Shown here one piece after another: positions 26,661 to 37,153 of a stretch of 64,000 nt of DNA. The translations under genes were made by a program, and so were the position numbers. The notes under the pieces were generated by a model that did no database searches, was not told the origin of the DNA, and worked only from the letters and a program-made list of their open reading frames with translations. The DNA comes from Marinomonas hwangdonensis. Lineage in GTDB: Bacteria; Pseudomonadota; Gammaproteobacteria; Pseudomonadales; Marinomonadaceae. The first letter of the stretch is position 1, and every line of letters starts with the position of its first letter. The DNA lies in assembly GCF_003721245.1 (NCBI RefSeq), contig NZ_RIZG01000005.1, positions 62,001 through 126,000 of the forward strand, read 5' to 3'.

Positions 26661-27125
26661 ATGGAACAGCTAGATTCAACCGACCGTAAAATCCTCAATT
26701 TACTGCAACACGATGGGAACCTAAGCGCTACCCAAGTTGCGGAGCGCATTGGTTTGTCACAATCGCCCTGCTGGCGGCGCATCAATCGATTAGAACAAGA
26801 AGGGTTTATTGACTCCACAAGAGCCATTTTGAATAGAAACAAGATTGGGTTAGGCATTGTGGTTTTGGTCAACATCAAGCTGTCTTCCCACGGCCGAAAG
26901 ATGCTGGATGAATTTGAGCAAGCCATTGTCGACTTTCCGGAGGTCGTTGAATGCTGGACCATTTCGGGTGCCATGGATTACAGCCTAAGAGTGGTTTCCA
27001 AAAGCATTGAAAGTTACGAGCACTTTTTGCGCACACACTTGTTGCAATTACCGCATATTCAAGAAGCCCAAAGCCACTTCACCATGCGAGAAGTCAAAAA
27101 CATCACCACACTTCCTCTGAGCTAA
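26661..27125 (+). CDS. Lrp/AsnC family transcriptional regulator
   Basis: A 154-residue regulator with an N-terminal helix-turn-helix (LDSTDRKILNLLQHDGNLSA, SQSPCWRRINRLEQEGFI) and a C-terminal RAM ligand-binding domain (VECWTISGAMDYSLRV). Start ATG 26661; an in-frame extension to 26604 has no family similarity. Divergent from DUF1826. The ligand, probably an amino acid, is unknown. Confidence 0.9.
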   Translation: MEQLDSTDRKILNLLQHDGNLSATQVAERIGLSQSPCWRRINRLEQEGFIDSTRAILNRNKIGLGIVVLVNIKLSSHGRKMLDEFEQAIVDFPEVVECWTISGAMDYSLRVVSKSIESYEHFLRTHLLQLPHIQEAQSHFTMREVKNITTLPLS

Positions 27126-27174
27126 GAGCGAACCATTAAGAACAGATCGCTCATGATGAAACACTAAGAGCCAG

Positions 27175-27435
27175 CTACTTGAGCAATGGGTCGTCTTTTG
27201 GCAAATGCTTTTGAATCCATAGCGCCAGTTTATGTTTCATACTAGGCAAGTCTTCTTTATCGGCAGGCAAAGCAACAATCAATTTATCGAGCACAAGCAA
27301 ACGATAAATAGACTCGGTTTTTTCATTCGCCGACATGGTGGCTGAAAACCCATCATAGCCCCGTTTCAAAGCATAATTTTCACCCACTTGGATGGCTTTC
27401 TTACTCAAGGCGGCTTCATTTTTAATTTTTTTCAT
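27175..27435 (-). CDS. DUF5062 family protein
   Basis: An 86-residue soluble protein, MKKIKNEAALSKKAIQVGEN onward, with conserved blocks RLLVLDKLIVALP and SMKHKLALWIQKHLPKDDPL. I recognise it as DUF5062, a small family known from Vibrio and relatives. AAGGA ribosome site. Single gene, no function known. Confidence 0.8.
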   Translation of the reverse strand: MKKIKNEAALSKKAIQVGENYALKRGYDGFSATMSANEKTESIYRLLVLDKLIVALPADKEDLPSMKHKLALWIQKHLPKDDPLLK

Positions 27436-27634
27436 AGTTTTCCTTATCTCTCGCTTATGAGTCCATCGCTATGTCAACAACTTGACTCTAACAGCTTTCT
27501 CTCTTAGGTCGTGCATTTCATTAAATATAGACCTAAAAATACTTAATAAACATAATGTTAACGATATTTTTGCTTATAAGAGAGTATTTTATAAGACTAT
27601 TTATAAGACTAAAGGATAAGAAGAAAAACGCATT

Positions 27635-27646
27635 ATTGTCGACAAT
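27635..27646 (+). promoter_or_regulatory. Operator 1 of the prp operon
   Basis: Perfect 12-bp palindrome ATTGTCGACAAT just upstream of the -35 box. It matches the known site style of GntR-family methylcitrate regulators (PrpQ-type). Confidence 0.72.
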
Positions 27647-27651
27647 CTTAC

Positions 27652-27680
27652 TTGATAAACCCCTAAAACCCGACTATAAC
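27652..27680 (+). promoter_or_regulatory. Promoter of the prp operon
   Basis: TTGATA (27652-27657), 17-bp spacer, TATAAC (27675-27680). The expected transcription start falls near 27687, at the edge of operator 2. Confidence 0.65.
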
Positions 27681-27687
27681 TAGAAAC

Positions 27688-27699
27688 ATTGTCAACAAT
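27688..27699 (+). promoter_or_regulatory. Operator 2 of the prp operon
   Basis: ATTGTCAACAAT, one base from perfect symmetry, at the expected transcription start. Two sites bracket the promoter, a layout for repression by the adjacent GntR protein. Confidence 0.72.
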
Positions 27700-27715
27700 G
27701 AAGCCATTTGTTTTT

Positions 27716-28405
27716 ATGAACAACCTTATTTCAATCAAATCTGCGACCCTGTCTGAAGACATCGCTCAGCAGCTAACGAACGCCATTGTGACAGGGCACA
27801 TCCCTCAAGGCAGTAAAATCTCTGAGCCAGAACTGGCCAAACAATACGGCGTCTCTCGCGGTCCGCTGCGAGAAGCCATTGTAAAGTTAGAAGGACTTGG
27901 GTTGGTCACGCGCACCGCCAACGTGGGTGCTCGCGTCATACAACTGAATATTCAGGACATGTTGGATACCTTCACCATGCGCGAAGCATTAGAAGGTATG
28001 GCGGCCAGATTAGCGGCCACTACCATGAGCGGTGAGGAAGTAAAGAGCTTATACCAGTTAATCGACAAACATCAAGCACACCTAGACGCAAACCAAGACG
28101 ACCACTATGTTCAACAAGGCGGAAACGATGACTTTCACCTGCGCATCATTCACGCCAGTAGAAACACCAAGCTGATCCGTCTGTTAACCGAAGAATTGTA
28201 TGCCGTTATCCGCATGTATCGCCGTCACACCGCGGATCAACGCAGCGATCCACGCCAAGCATTGCGTGAGCACAGGGCCATTTTAGACGCCATCGCGAAT
28301 CATGAAGGCGACTTGGCTGAACTGCTGATGCGTCGTCACATTAGCCGCGCCAGTCACCTATTAAAACAAGCGATGGAGCACGTCTCTGTTGCTTCACCTA
28401 GCTAA
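27716..28405 (+). CDS. GntR/FCD regulator of propionate (2-methylcitrate) catabolism
   Basis: A 229-residue FadR-subfamily GntR regulator. The winged helix is at residues about 12-75 ([40 protein letters not shown]) and the FCD ligand domain follows ([36 protein letters not shown]) with metal-binding His residues. First gene of the prp operon and its probable autoregulated repressor, with 2-methylcitrate the likely effector. ATG 27716 is preferred since ATG 27698 overlaps operator 2 and would leave a leader of about 11 nt; no strong ribosome site helps. Confidence 0.88.
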   Translation: MNNLISIKSATLSEDIAQQLTNAIVTGHIPQGSKISEPELAKQYGVSRGPLREAIVKLEGLGLVTRTANVGARVIQLNIQDMLDTFTMREALEGMAARLAATTMSGEEVKSLYQLIDKHQAHLDANQDDHYVQQGGNDDFHLRIIHASRNTKLIRLLTEELYAVIRMYRRHTADQRSDPRQALREHRAILDAIANHEGDLAELLMRRHISRASHLLKQAMEHVSVASPS

Positions 28406-28434
28406 AAGACATTCATTTGAAAGAGGAAAAAATA

Positions 28435-29313
28435 ATGACAACACATTCCGCTGGCGCTCGTTTTAGACACGCAGTCGCAACACAATCCCCTTTGCAGGTC
28501 GTGGGCGCGGTCAATGCCTATTGCGCCATGATGGCAGAACAAACTGGACATCATGCCCTGTATCTGTCAGGCGCAGGCGTCGCCAATGCGTCCTATGGTT
28601 TACCAGACCTTGGCATGACAGATTTACATGATGTGCTAGAAGACGTACGTCGTATTACCTCGGCATCCAACTTGCCCTTGTTAGTCGACATCGACACAGG
28701 ATTTGGCGGCGCTTTTAATATCACCCGAACCATTCAGCAAATGGAAAAAGCCGGTGCGGCAGCGGTGCATATTGAAGACCAAGTACAACAAAAGCGCTGC
28801 GGTCATCGCCCAAATAAAGCCATTGTCAGCCAAAACGAAATGGTTGACCGCATAAAAGCCTGCGTAGACGCTCGCATTGACGACAACTTTGTCATCATGG
28901 CACGTACCGATGCCTTGGCGGTAGAAGGCATGGAATCGGCCATCGAGCGAGCCATCGCTTGTGTTGAAGCCGGTGCTGATATGATTTTCCCAGAAGCCAT
29001 GATCACCTTGGACCAATACAAAGAATTTGTCGCTGCTGTGAAGGTTCCCGTATTGGCCAACATCACTGAATTTGGCGCGACACCACTTTTCAGCAAAGAA
29101 GAGTTGGCCAGTGTAGGGGTGGATTTAGTGCTTTACCCATTGAGCGCTTTTCGCGCCATGAACAAAGCGGCGTTAAATGTCTATCAGCATCTGCTGAGTG
29201 ACGGCCACCAGCGCAATGTGGTCGACAGCATGCAAACGCGTAATGAGCTTTACGAGTTTCTTAACTACCATGAATACGAAGACAAACTAGACGCCCTCTT
29301 CTCTAAAAAATAA
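28435..29313 (+). CDS. prpB: 2-methylisocitrate lyase
   Basis: A 292-residue PEP mutase/isocitrate lyase-family enzyme that splits 2-methylisocitrate into pyruvate and succinate, the last step of the 2-methylcitrate cycle. Signature loop [11 protein letters not shown] holds the catalytic cysteine; [12 protein letters not shown] and [12 protein letters not shown] give metal-binding acids. GAGG lies about 8 nt before ATG 28435. Thirty bp after the GntR gene, 37 bp before prpC. Confidence 0.96.
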   Translation: MTTHSAGARFRHAVATQSPLQVVGAVNAYCAMMAEQTGHHALYLSGAGVANASYGLPDLGMTDLHDVLEDVRRITSASNLPLLVDIDTGFGGAFNITRTIQQMEKAGAAAVHIEDQVQQKRCGHRPNKAIVSQNEMVDRIKACVDARIDDNFVIMARTDALAVEGMESAIERAIACVEAGADMIFPEAMITLDQYKEFVAAVKVPVLANITEFGATPLFSKEELASVGVDLVLYPLSAFRAMNKAALNVYQHLLSDGHQRNVVDSMQTRNELYEFLNYHEYEDKLDALFSKK

Positions 29314-29350
29314 GAGCCTAAAAAATAACAACAATCATCAGGAGTAAAAC

Positions 29351-30478
29351 ATGGCTAAAGTACTTTCTGGCGCCGGCCTACGAGGCCAAAGCGCAGGTGA
29401 AACCGCACTTTGCACCGTGGGTAAAGCCGCGGCTGGATTAACCTATCGTGGTTACGACATAGATGTATTGGCCGACAAAGCCAGCTTCGAAGAAGTGGCC
29501 TACCTTTTACTGTACGGCCATTTACCGAATCGCACAGAATTGGCGGCCTACGAAGAAAAGCTCATGGGGTTGCGTTCACTGCCAGAGACCTTAAAAAAAG
29601 CCCTAGAACTGATTCCTGCAGACGCTCATCCGATGGATGTGATGCGTACTGGCTGCTCTTTTCTTGGCAACCTAGAACCCGAACTGACCTTAGAGGATCA
29701 ACATCAAGCCGCCGATCGTCTCGTCGCTACGTTACCCGCGATTGTTTTGTACTGGTATCGCTTTAGCCATGACGGTGTCCGTGTCGACACATTAAATGCC
29801 CATGTTCCCTCGCTGGCAGGGCATTTCCTCACCATGCTGCACGACGAAGCCCCGAATGCGCTTCATACCCAAGTGATGAACGCTTCTTTGATTCTGTATG
29901 CTGAGCACGAATTCAACGCCTCCACCTTTACCGCTCGTGTCTGTGCCTCTACGTTATCCGACATGCACTCGTGCATAACGGGCGGCATTGGTAGCTTGCG
30001 TGGTCCACTTCATGGCGGTGCAAACGAAGCGGCCATGGACATGATAGAACCATGGAAAACCCCAGAAGAAGCCGAAGCGGCATTGCTGCACAAATTAGCC
30101 CACAAAGAAAAAATCATGGGTTTTGGTCACGCTATTTACAGCGAGCGCGACCCACGCAATGACATTATTAAAAAGTGGTCGAAGAAACTCAGCGACGCCG
30201 TCGGCGACAAGCATCTTTATGCCGTCTCGGAACGCTGCGAAGCCGTCATGTGGCGCGAGAAAAAACTCTTCTGTAACGCCGATTTTTTCCACGCCAGCGC
30301 TTATCGCTTTATGGGTATTCCAACCAAATTATTTACGCCGATTTTCGTATGCTCCCGCGTAACCGGCTGGGCTGCTCACGTCATGGAGCAAAGAGCTAAC
30401 AACCGTATTATTCGACCTAGCGCCGACTACACAGGGCCAGATCATGCTGACTGGATCGATATAGACGACCGCGCTTAA
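29351..30478 (+). CDS. prpC: 2-methylcitrate synthase
   Basis: A 375-residue citrate synthase-family enzyme condensing propionyl-CoA with oxaloacetate. Catalytic histidines are in GPLHGGANEAAMDMI and GFGHAIYSERDPR, with a late aspartate region FFHASAYRFMGIPTKLFTPI. N-terminal GLRGQSAGETALCTVGKAAA with LTYRGYDI is typical of PrpC. Second enzyme gene of the operon, AGGAG ribosome site. Confidence 0.96.
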   Translation: MAKVLSGAGLRGQSAGETALCTVGKAAAGLTYRGYDIDVLADKASFEEVAYLLLYGHLPNRTELAAYEEKLMGLRSLPETLKKALELIPADAHPMDVMRTGCSFLGNLEPELTLEDQHQAADRLVATLPAIVLYWYRFSHDGVRVDTLNAHVPSLAGHFLTMLHDEAPNALHTQVMNASLILYAEHEFNASTFTARVCASTLSDMHSCITGGIGSLRGPLHGGANEAAMDMIEPWKTPEEAEAALLHKLAHKEKIMGFGHAIYSERDPRNDIIKKWSKKLSDAVGDKHLYAVSERCEAVMWREKKLFCNADFFHASAYRFMGIPTKLFTPIFVCSRVTGWAAHVMEQRANNRIIRPSADYTGPDHADWIDIDDRA

Positions 30479-30524
30479 TTCAACACACGACCCGATAGCA
30501 CCCTATTTTCAATAAGGACAAAAA

Positions 30525-32012
30525 ATGAGTAACAACGTAGATTTGAACAACCGCCCAGATTATGACCAAGTCATTCAAGACATCGCGGATTATGTACTGA
30601 ACTTTAAAGTAGAAAGCCAAGAAGCCCTCGACACAGCCCGCAACTGTTTAATGGATACGCTCGGCTGTGGCTTGCTTGCCTTGCGCTTCCCAGAATGTAC
30701 CAAGCACCTCGGCCCCATCGTACAAGGCACAGTGGTACCCAATGGTGCTCGTGTACCGGGCACGTCTTTATCGCTCGACCCCGTTAAAGCCGCCTGGGAC
30801 ATTGGTTGTATCATTCGCTGGTTGGATTACAACGATACCTGGTTGGCGGCAGAATGGGGACATCCTTCCGATAACTTAGGTGGCATTTTGGCGGTCGCGG
30901 ATCATCTTTCACAGGTTCGACTATCAAAGGGCGACAGCCCAATGACCATGCGCGAAGTGCTAGAAGCCATGGTCATGGCCCATGAAATCCAAGGTGTTAT
31001 TGCCCTAGAAAACTCGTTCAACCGTGTGGGTTTGTGTCACGTGCTTTTAGTACGGGTGGCGTCGGTTGCGGTCGTTACCAAGATGATGGGCGGCGACAGA
31101 GAACAAATCATGGCGGCGATCTCACAAGCGTGGGTCGATGGCTCGGCGCTGCGCACTTATCGTCATGCACCAAACGCTGGCTCGCGTAAGTCTTGGGCTG
31201 CAGGCGATGCCACGTCCCGCGCGGTGCGCTTAGCGGACATGTCGATGCGAGGTGAAATGGGCATTCCTGGTGTGCTAACGGCTGATCAGTGGGGCTTTTA
31301 TGACGTGTCTTTCTCGAAAACCAACAAAGACCAAGCCATCAAGCCAAATGACAAACGTCAGTTTTCTTTCTCGCAAGATTACGGCACTTATGTGATGGAA
31401 AACGTCTTGTTTAAGATCTCCTTCCCTGCCGAGTTCCATGCCCAAACGGCAGCCGAAGCCGCGGTGACCTTGCATCCTTTGGTGAAAGATCGTTTGGCAG
31501 AGATCGATAAGATCGTTATTCGCACTCATGAATCGGCCATTCGCATTATTTCCAAGTCCGGCCCATTGGCGAATGCCGCCGACCGTGACCATTGCTTGCA
31601 ATACATGGCCGCTGTGCCGCTGGCCTTTGGTAATTTGATCGCCGAGCATTATGAAGATGACTTCCATGCAGCCAACCCCATCATCGATGAGCTGCGTAAC
31701 AAGATGGAAATCGTCGAAGACAAACGCTTTACAGCCGAATATTTAGAAGCCGATAAACGTTCTATCGCCAATGCGATTCAGGTGTTTTTTAATGATGGTA
31801 GCAGTACTGAAGAAGTGGTGGTGGAATACCCAGTCGGACACCGTCGTCGTCGTGAAGAAGGCATTCCTTTGTTAGAGCAGAAGTTTAAAAACAACTTAGC
31901 AACGCGTTTTCCAAGCCATCAATGCCAGAGCATTTTTGCCCTTTGCAAGGATCAAAAAGCCCTTGAAGATACAGCTGTAAATCGCTTCATGGATTTATTT
32001 GTCATCGCCTAA
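30525..32012 (+). CDS. prpD: 2-methylcitrate dehydratase
   Basis: A 495-residue PrpD, an iron-sulfur-free dehydratase making 2-methyl-cis-aconitate. Blocks: [38 protein letters not shown] segment (here IRWLDYND), [20 protein letters not shown] and [16 protein letters not shown]. Last gene of the operon with a terminator 31 bp downstream. No acnD or prpF follows, so hydration of 2-methyl-cis-aconitate must rely on an aconitase elsewhere. Confidence 0.96.
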   Translation: MSNNVDLNNRPDYDQVIQDIADYVLNFKVESQEALDTARNCLMDTLGCGLLALRFPECTKHLGPIVQGTVVPNGARVPGTSLSLDPVKAAWDIGCIIRWLDYNDTWLAAEWGHPSDNLGGILAVADHLSQVRLSKGDSPMTMREVLEAMVMAHEIQGVIALENSFNRVGLCHVLLVRVASVAVVTKMMGGDREQIMAAISQAWVDGSALRTYRHAPNAGSRKSWAAGDATSRAVRLADMSMRGEMGIPGVLTADQWGFYDVSFSKTNKDQAIKPNDKRQFSFSQDYGTYVMENVLFKISFPAEFHAQTAAEAAVTLHPLVKDRLAEIDKIVIRTHESAIRIISKSGPLANAADRDHCLQYMAAVPLAFGNLIAEHYEDDFHAANPIIDELRNKMEIVEDKRFTAEYLEADKRSIANAIQVFFNDGSSTEEVVVEYPVGHRRRREEGIPLLEQKFKNNLATRFPSHQCQSIFALCKDQKALEDTAVNRFMDLFVIA

Positions 32013-32042
32013 ATTCGTTTTCATAAACGAATTCGTCCATTC

Positions 32043-32072
32043 AAAAGCCGTTACAACATAACGGCTTTTTCT
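32043..32072 (+). terminator. Terminator of the prp operon
   Basis: AAAAGCCGTTA-caaca-TAACGGCTTTTT, strong stem with T run. Confidence 0.9.
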
Positions 32073-32295
32073 TTTTTCTGGTTTTCATAACCTCCTCTGT
32101 TTTTACTCAAACAGGTCATTAAAGCGTCACTGTTAGCGTTTACTTTATGCCTTGCTTGCTATTCATGCTGTTTAGTAACTTAAAACCATCAAATGAGAAA
32201 TAATATCATTTGATGTTTTGGTCTTATTTGCTAGAGTAGCGGCCATTAACCCACCATTCCAACAGTAAAACCCAATGACATAGGATGTTCTACTC

Positions 32296-34263
32296 ATGAT
32301 GACGACCATACGTAATATGCGCTTACCAAACCAAGTCAGCCTTGGCGCACTGGTGCTTATTTCCGTAATTTTTGTGTTGCTGTTTCTCGCAATCAGCAAC
32401 CTTCTTAATAATAAGATTAATGGCATTGTTACCCACCATCAAAAAAACGAAGTCGCGCTCGTAGCGCATGAGCTCGAAACGGCATATGACCTAACTAAGC
32501 ACAACCTAGAACGAACTTCTGACTTGATCAACATTACACTGTCGCCGCTAATTCGTCGTCAAAATCAGACGATTATGATGAATGACCGTCCTATTGAAGC
32601 CAATGCGACAATATTACAAACCCTAAAAAACCGCTCTCAATCCGAGATATTGCTAGCGGAGCGGAACAATAATCAGTACTCGGTAATGTCCTCGTCATCT
32701 AACCTGAACGTGTCGCGTTTTAGCACACCCGCGACATTCGGGACATTTGGCAAGCTAACAATCAACCAGAAATCTTACTTAACCAACATCACTCCGTTAG
32801 ACAGCGATAAGAGTGTGTACATTGTGAATCTGATCCCTCTTGATCGGGTGATCAATGGTATGGCACAGCACCTCAAAACACTGTCTTTTGGCCGACAAGG
32901 CTATGTGTTTGTTGCAGACACCGGGGTAAGCGAAGGCAATATGCTGATTCACCCCAGCACGAGCGTCACGGGAAAAAACCTTTTCACTCTGTTCCCTAGC
33001 GTCAAAAACGAATTTCAAAAGATGTTCCAAAACGACAACGGTGTTATCTATTACAAAGTGCAAATACAAGGACAAGATGCGGACGAACAAGAGTCCAAAG
33101 CGATTTTTCAAAAGGTAGAAGGTTGGGATTGGGTGGTGGCGATCAAAACCTACACCGCTGAGTACCAAGCAGACATCAATGCCATCCTCTACATTACAGC
33201 CGCCGTTGCTGCGGCGGGAGCCATACTATTGGCGCTGTCATTGTGGTGGTTTATTCGACGCGCTTTACGCCCTTTGATCAACATCAGCCAAGGGTTAAAA
33301 GCCATTGGGCAAGGAGACTTAACGTTTCGCTTTCAACGTCAAGCGCCCTCTACAAGTAATAATGAGCTACATCATCTACAAATTGCCGCTCAAATCATGC
33401 GCAAAGACTTACTTGTACTAATCAAACAAGTCAGTGAATCCAGCCGCGAGTTATTGGCCTCTTCCAAGCAAATCAATGACGTCAATCAACACTTAAATGA
33501 CAGCGCCACGAAGAGCACACAAGCCTGCACGGAAGTCGCCTCCGCTATCGAGCAGGTCTCTGCCTCCACTCAAGAAGTGGCTAACAGCTCGATTGAAGTA
33601 TCCAGTGAAAGCAATTCTGTTAATAATGTGACAGAACAAGGTTTTGCCGCAGTACAGCAAGTGGAACGAACCGTTGGTAACCTATCCAGTTCGTTTGAGC
33701 ACGCAGCACAAACCATTGCCGAAGTAGAAAGTAGCACCACCAACATTGGTGCGGTTGTCAGCGTTATCAACTCAATCGCGGAACAAACCAACTTATTGGC
33801 ATTAAATGCCGCCATCGAAGCCGCACGCGCAGGAGAACAGGGTCGTGGATTTGCGGTGGTCGCTGATGAAGTGCGAGTGTTAGCACAACGCACCCAACAA
33901 TCTACCGAAGAAATTCAAACTGTTGTGTTACGCTTACAAGAAGGCAGCCGTTCTGCAGTGAGCACCATGCAAAACGGACGCGATCAGGTTGCACTCAGCG
34001 TCAAGCAAACCACAGACGCCGCTGAACTCTTATCTCAAATCCGTCAATCCATGGGCGTAGTAGCCAAAGGCATTGAAAGCGTCGCAGCAGCAACAGAAGA
34101 ACAAAGCGTGGCCGCCATTCAAATAAAAGGCAACACCGGACATTTGTTTGAATCCGCACAAGCCACACTCGACGAGGTAAGAAACTCGCAAACCCACAGC
34201 AATCGCATCGGCGAGCTAGCGCGTCAATTACGAGAGCACCTAACCAAATTTAAAATAGACTAG
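32296..34263 (+). CDS. Methyl-accepting chemotaxis protein
   Basis: A 655-residue chemoreceptor. First helix about 14-36 ([19 protein letters not shown]), periplasmic Cache-type sensor about 37-290 ([32 protein letters not shown]), second helix about 295-318, HAMP about 320-372, then the signalling domain with hairpin tip [38 protein letters not shown]. No C-terminal CheR-binding pentapeptide (ends LTKFKID). Ligand unknown; single Cache domains of this sort often bind organic acids. Confidence 0.94.
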   Translation: MMTTIRNMRLPNQVSLGALVLISVIFVLLFLAISNLLNNKINGIVTHHQKNEVALVAHELETAYDLTKHNLERTSDLINITLSPLIRRQNQTIMMNDRPIEANATILQTLKNRSQSEILLAERNNNQYSVMSSSSNLNVSRFSTPATFGTFGKLTINQKSYLTNITPLDSDKSVYIVNLIPLDRVINGMAQHLKTLSFGRQGYVFVADTGVSEGNMLIHPSTSVTGKNLFTLFPSVKNEFQKMFQNDNGVIYYKVQIQGQDADEQESKAIFQKVEGWDWVVAIKTYTAEYQADINAILYITAAVAAAGAILLALSLWWFIRRALRPLINISQGLKAIGQGDLTFRFQRQAPSTSNNELHHLQIAAQIMRKDLLVLIKQVSESSRELLASSKQINDVNQHLNDSATKSTQACTEVASAIEQVSASTQEVANSSIEVSSESNSVNNVTEQGFAAVQQVERTVGNLSSSFEHAAQTIAEVESSTTNIGAVVSVINSIAEQTNLLALNAAIEAARAGEQGRGFAVVADEVRVLAQRTQQSTEEIQTVVLRLQEGSRSAVSTMQNGRDQVALSVKQTTDAAELLSQIRQSMGVVAKGIESVAAATEEQSVAAIQIKGNTGHLFESAQATLDEVRNSQTHSNRIGELARQLREHLTKFKID

Positions 34264-34273
34264 CTGGAAGAAT

Positions 34274-36307
34274 ATGAACGCAGCGTCGTTGCATCGACAA
34301 AGATTACACCGCCATTGCGTGTTAAGTCTTGCGCCTTGGCAAGAGACGCTTGATCGATTCTCTGCGCTGTGTACTCCTGCGGTAGATGGCTTAATTGTGA
34401 GCCATCTTGCTGTGGAACACCCTTTCCTTCCCCACATGGGGTTTAATGCACTCAACAAAACCCTAGGCCAAAGTTACGGGGCGGTGCTGCTAGACCTAAG
34501 CCAGGGGTTGCATTTATCCGCTTTGGCTATGGTGGCCGGGACTGTCAACGGCGGCGGTTTGTTTGTCATTCACCTTGGTGAAGATTGGCGACACAGCGCC
34601 GATCTTGAACTCGCTCGCTGCCTGCCTTGGCCCTTGGAGGCAGAAACACAAACCAGTTTTTATAAGCCACTTTTTTGGGATGCATTAACTCAACCAGACT
34701 CGCCCTTTTCCACACAGTGGCCAGAAACATGGTGTCACAGTCTGACCTCTGACGAGCCAAATACCGTAACAGAGGAACAGGCGTCGCTTATTTCCAATAT
34801 GCTCTCGACGCTCAATGATACCAGTGTCCATCTGCTTTTAGCGCCCAGAGGCCGAGGCAAATCTTATGCGCTTGGGTGCTTTTTAGCGCAGGCACAACGC
34901 CATGGATTGAGTGTGATGTCAACGGCGGCCACGCCTCACAATGTGGCCACTTTAAAAGCCGCGTTTGAGCAAGATTCTGAAATACTGCCATTTCAAGCAC
35001 CAGATGCGCTGCTTGCATCAAACCAAACATACGATGTACTCGTGGTAGACGAAGCCGCTAGCTTACCCTTACCGATTTTAGACAAGTTGCTCAATAAAGC
35101 CGCTCACTTGGTATACAGCAGCACAGACTATGGTTACGAGGGATCAGGGCGCGGTTTTGGCATTCGCTTTGTCGAGCAGCTTGCTCAACATCAAGGACAG
35201 GTGTTTTCCCATGGTTTAACTCAGCCTATTCGATGGGGAGAAAACGACCCACTGGAATCCTGGCTGCACCTCTGTTTATTTTCCGATTATCACGCGTCGT
35301 TTTATCATCCGCAACAGCCAGCGACAGTTCGGGGACGAGCATGGTTGCAATACCCGCAACTGTTAGATCAAGCCTTTGCTTTATTAGTTAGCGCTCACTA
35401 CCAAACGACACCTGACAATAAAAGATGGCTCGTAGACGACCCCAGTGTGCTGACCTTTTTGCAATACCAACAAGGACGGCTCATTGGCGTTGCCTTGGTG
35501 ATTGAAGAAGGAAGCTTGCCCGACGAACTTGCCCAGCAAGTGGCGCAAGGAAGGCGACGCCCTCGTGGACACCTGCTACCACAATCGTTACTGGCACACG
35601 AAGGCATTGAAGACGCTGGCGCTTTTTCTTATTGGCGCATCAGCCGTATTGCCATTGCCGCCGCACAGCAACGCCAAGGCCGAGGCAGCCAACTGGTGCA
35701 GAGTATACAAACCAAAGCCAAGGAAGACGCCATCGACTTGGTGTGTACCAGTTTTGCCGCGACAGCAGACGTCATCGCATTTTGGCAACACAACCATTTT
35801 CACAGTGTGCGGTTAGGAACCAGCCAAGACCACGCCAGTGGAAGCTACTCGCTGATGATGCTGCATGGCACCTCAGCTAGAGCGGAACCCAAGCAGAACC
35901 TATGGCACGTTTTTTTTGCTCGCCACTGGCACACGGATTTGACGCTAGGCTTGCGAGCATTGCCAGACGACGTCTGTAAAGTATTAACCCAAGAATGCGC
36001 CTTCTTAGACAAAGATTCACTGCACGAACTCAACCACAAAGACCTCGCGGATTTACGCTTTTTTTGTGATCATCACCGACCCTACGACACCATACGAACC
36101 GCCCTTTACGCACTGGCATTATCACTGCTTGAGCGAGATCAACTGAATACCCAAACGCCAAAAGACAGCCAACTATTGGGCTGTGCTTTCAACACACTGT
36201 CAGAAAAAGACGCTCATAGACTAGGCTTTGACGGCAAAAAAGCGTTTTATCGTGCCCTGAAAGAGCGAGTAAGTCGTGAGTTAGAGAAATTACCGATGAC
36301 ACATTAG
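34274..36307 (+). CDS. tmcA: tRNA(Met) cytidine acetyltransferase
   Basis: A 677-residue TmcA that acetylates N4 of C34 in elongator tRNA-Met using acetyl-CoA and ATP. N-terminal DUF1726 domain, a RecD-like helicase core with Walker A APRGRGKSYALG (about residue 195) and Walker B VLVVDEAASLPL, then a GNAT domain with RISRIAIAAAQQRQGRGSQL, and a C-terminal tRNA-binding tail. Length matches E. coli (671). Ten bp after the chemoreceptor stop, but functionally unrelated. Confidence 0.95.
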   Translation: MNAASLHRQRLHRHCVLSLAPWQETLDRFSALCTPAVDGLIVSHLAVEHPFLPHMGFNALNKTLGQSYGAVLLDLSQGLHLSALAMVAGTVNGGGLFVIHLGEDWRHSADLELARCLPWPLEAETQTSFYKPLFWDALTQPDSPFSTQWPETWCHSLTSDEPNTVTEEQASLISNMLSTLNDTSVHLLLAPRGRGKSYALGCFLAQAQRHGLSVMSTAATPHNVATLKAAFEQDSEILPFQAPDALLASNQTYDVLVVDEAASLPLPILDKLLNKAAHLVYSSTDYGYEGSGRGFGIRFVEQLAQHQGQVFSHGLTQPIRWGENDPLESWLHLCLFSDYHASFYHPQQPATVRGRAWLQYPQLLDQAFALLVSAHYQTTPDNKRWLVDDPSVLTFLQYQQGRLIGVALVIEEGSLPDELAQQVAQGRRRPRGHLLPQSLLAHEGIEDAGAFSYWRISRIAIAAAQQRQGRGSQLVQSIQTKAKEDAIDLVCTSFAATADVIAFWQHNHFHSVRLGTSQDHASGSYSLMMLHGTSARAEPKQNLWHVFFARHWHTDLTLGLRALPDDVCKVLTQECAFLDKDSLHELNHKDLADLRFFCDHHRPYDTIRTALYALALSLLERDQLNTQTPKDSQLLGCAFNTLSEKDAHRLGFDGKKAFYRALKERVSRELEKLPMTH

Positions 36308-36309
36308 GA

Positions 36310-36385
36310 TGGTGCCCAGAGACGGAATCGAACCGCCGACACGAGGATTTTCAATCCTCTGCTCTACCAACTGAGCTATCTGGGC
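36310..36385 (-). tRNA. tRNA-Phe (GAA), copy 1
   Basis: Acceptor GCCCAGA/TCTGGGC, anticodon GAA in loop TTGAAAA, encoded CCA. Differs from copy 2 by one D-loop base (36369 versus 36531). Confidence 0.95.
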
Positions 36386-36430
36386 ATATAAGAAACAGAT
36401 TATCTAGAGTGTAAACACACCGTTGAGGCC

Positions 36431-36462
36431 AAAAAAAAGCCCGCTAATTTAGCAGGCTTTCT
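36431..36462 (-). terminator. Terminator between the two tRNA-Phe genes
   Basis: Minus-strand stem AAGCCTGCTAA/TTAGCGGGCTT followed by eight T. It ends transcription of copy 2, so copy 1 should need its own promoter or read-through. Confidence 0.85.
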
Positions 36463-36471
36463 CTTTGATCA

Positions 36472-36547
36472 TGGTGCCCAGAGACGGAATCGAACCGCCG
36501 ACACGAGGATTTTCAATCCTCTGCTCTACCGACTGAGCTATCTGGGC
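36472..36547 (-). tRNA. tRNA-Phe (GAA), copy 2
   Basis: Same as copy 1 apart from a C instead of T in the D loop. Encoded CCA. A strong promoter precedes it. Confidence 0.95.
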
Positions 36548-36558
36548 AAGTGGTGCGT

Positions 36559-36586
36559 ATTATAGAGAAACCTTTTTTGCGGTCAA
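36559..36586 (-). promoter_or_regulatory. Promoter of tRNA-Phe copy 2
   Basis: Minus strand TTGACC (36586-36581), 16-bp spacer, perfect TATAAT (36564-36559), 11 nt before the tRNA 5' end. Confidence 0.75.
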
Positions 36587-36667
36587 TAGTTTTTTTAAAA
36601 ATAATTTAAAAAGTTAGTTTTTCCTCTCACTCTGGTATTATCACTCCAATATCAAGGAGATACCTTC

Positions 36668-37153
36668 ATGCTTCACATTGTACTTTATCAACCAGAGATC
36701 CCACCTAATACGGGAAACGTTATTCGTTTGTGTGCCAATACTGGCTACCAGCTGCACCTCATTGAACCTCTCGGGTTTGAGCTCGATGATAAAAAGTTAC
36801 GTCGAGCTGGGCTGGATTACCATGAATTTTCTCCAGTAAAACGCTATGCCGATTTTCAAGCCTTTCTTGATCAAAATACCATTGGTACTGTTTACGCCCT
36901 AACCACAAAAGGCAGCCGTACCCACAGCGAAGCCCATTTTGTAGAAAACGATGTCTTGGTTTTTGGACCGGAGACACGCGGACTGCCCGCTGAATTTATC
37001 GAGGCATTACCCTTAGAACAAAGACTGCGTTTGCCCATGCAGGCCAGCTCTAGAAGCTTAAACTTGTCCAACACGGTTGCGGTTATGGTCTATGAATCGT
37101 GGCGTCAGCTAGGCTATGCTCAACCCAGTAATCCGAATAACTCAGGCTCGTAA
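36668..37153 (+). CDS. trmL: tRNA (cytidine/uridine-34-2'-O)-methyltransferase
   Basis: A 161-residue SPOUT methyltransferase that 2'-O-methylates the wobble base of tRNA-Leu isoacceptors with SAM. N-terminal [20 protein letters not shown] is the family signature; the knot has FGPETRGLP and RLPM...[12 protein letters not shown]. Length equals E. coli TrmL within a few residues. AAGGAGA ribosome site. Its stop overlaps the next start by one base (TAATG). Confidence 0.96.
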   Translation: MLHIVLYQPEIPPNTGNVIRLCANTGYQLHLIEPLGFELDDKKLRRAGLDYHEFSPVKRYADFQAFLDQNTIGTVYALTTKGSRTHSEAHFVENDVLVFGPETRGLPAEFIEALPLEQRLRLPMQASSRSLNLSNTVAVMVYESWRQLGYAQPSNPNNSGS

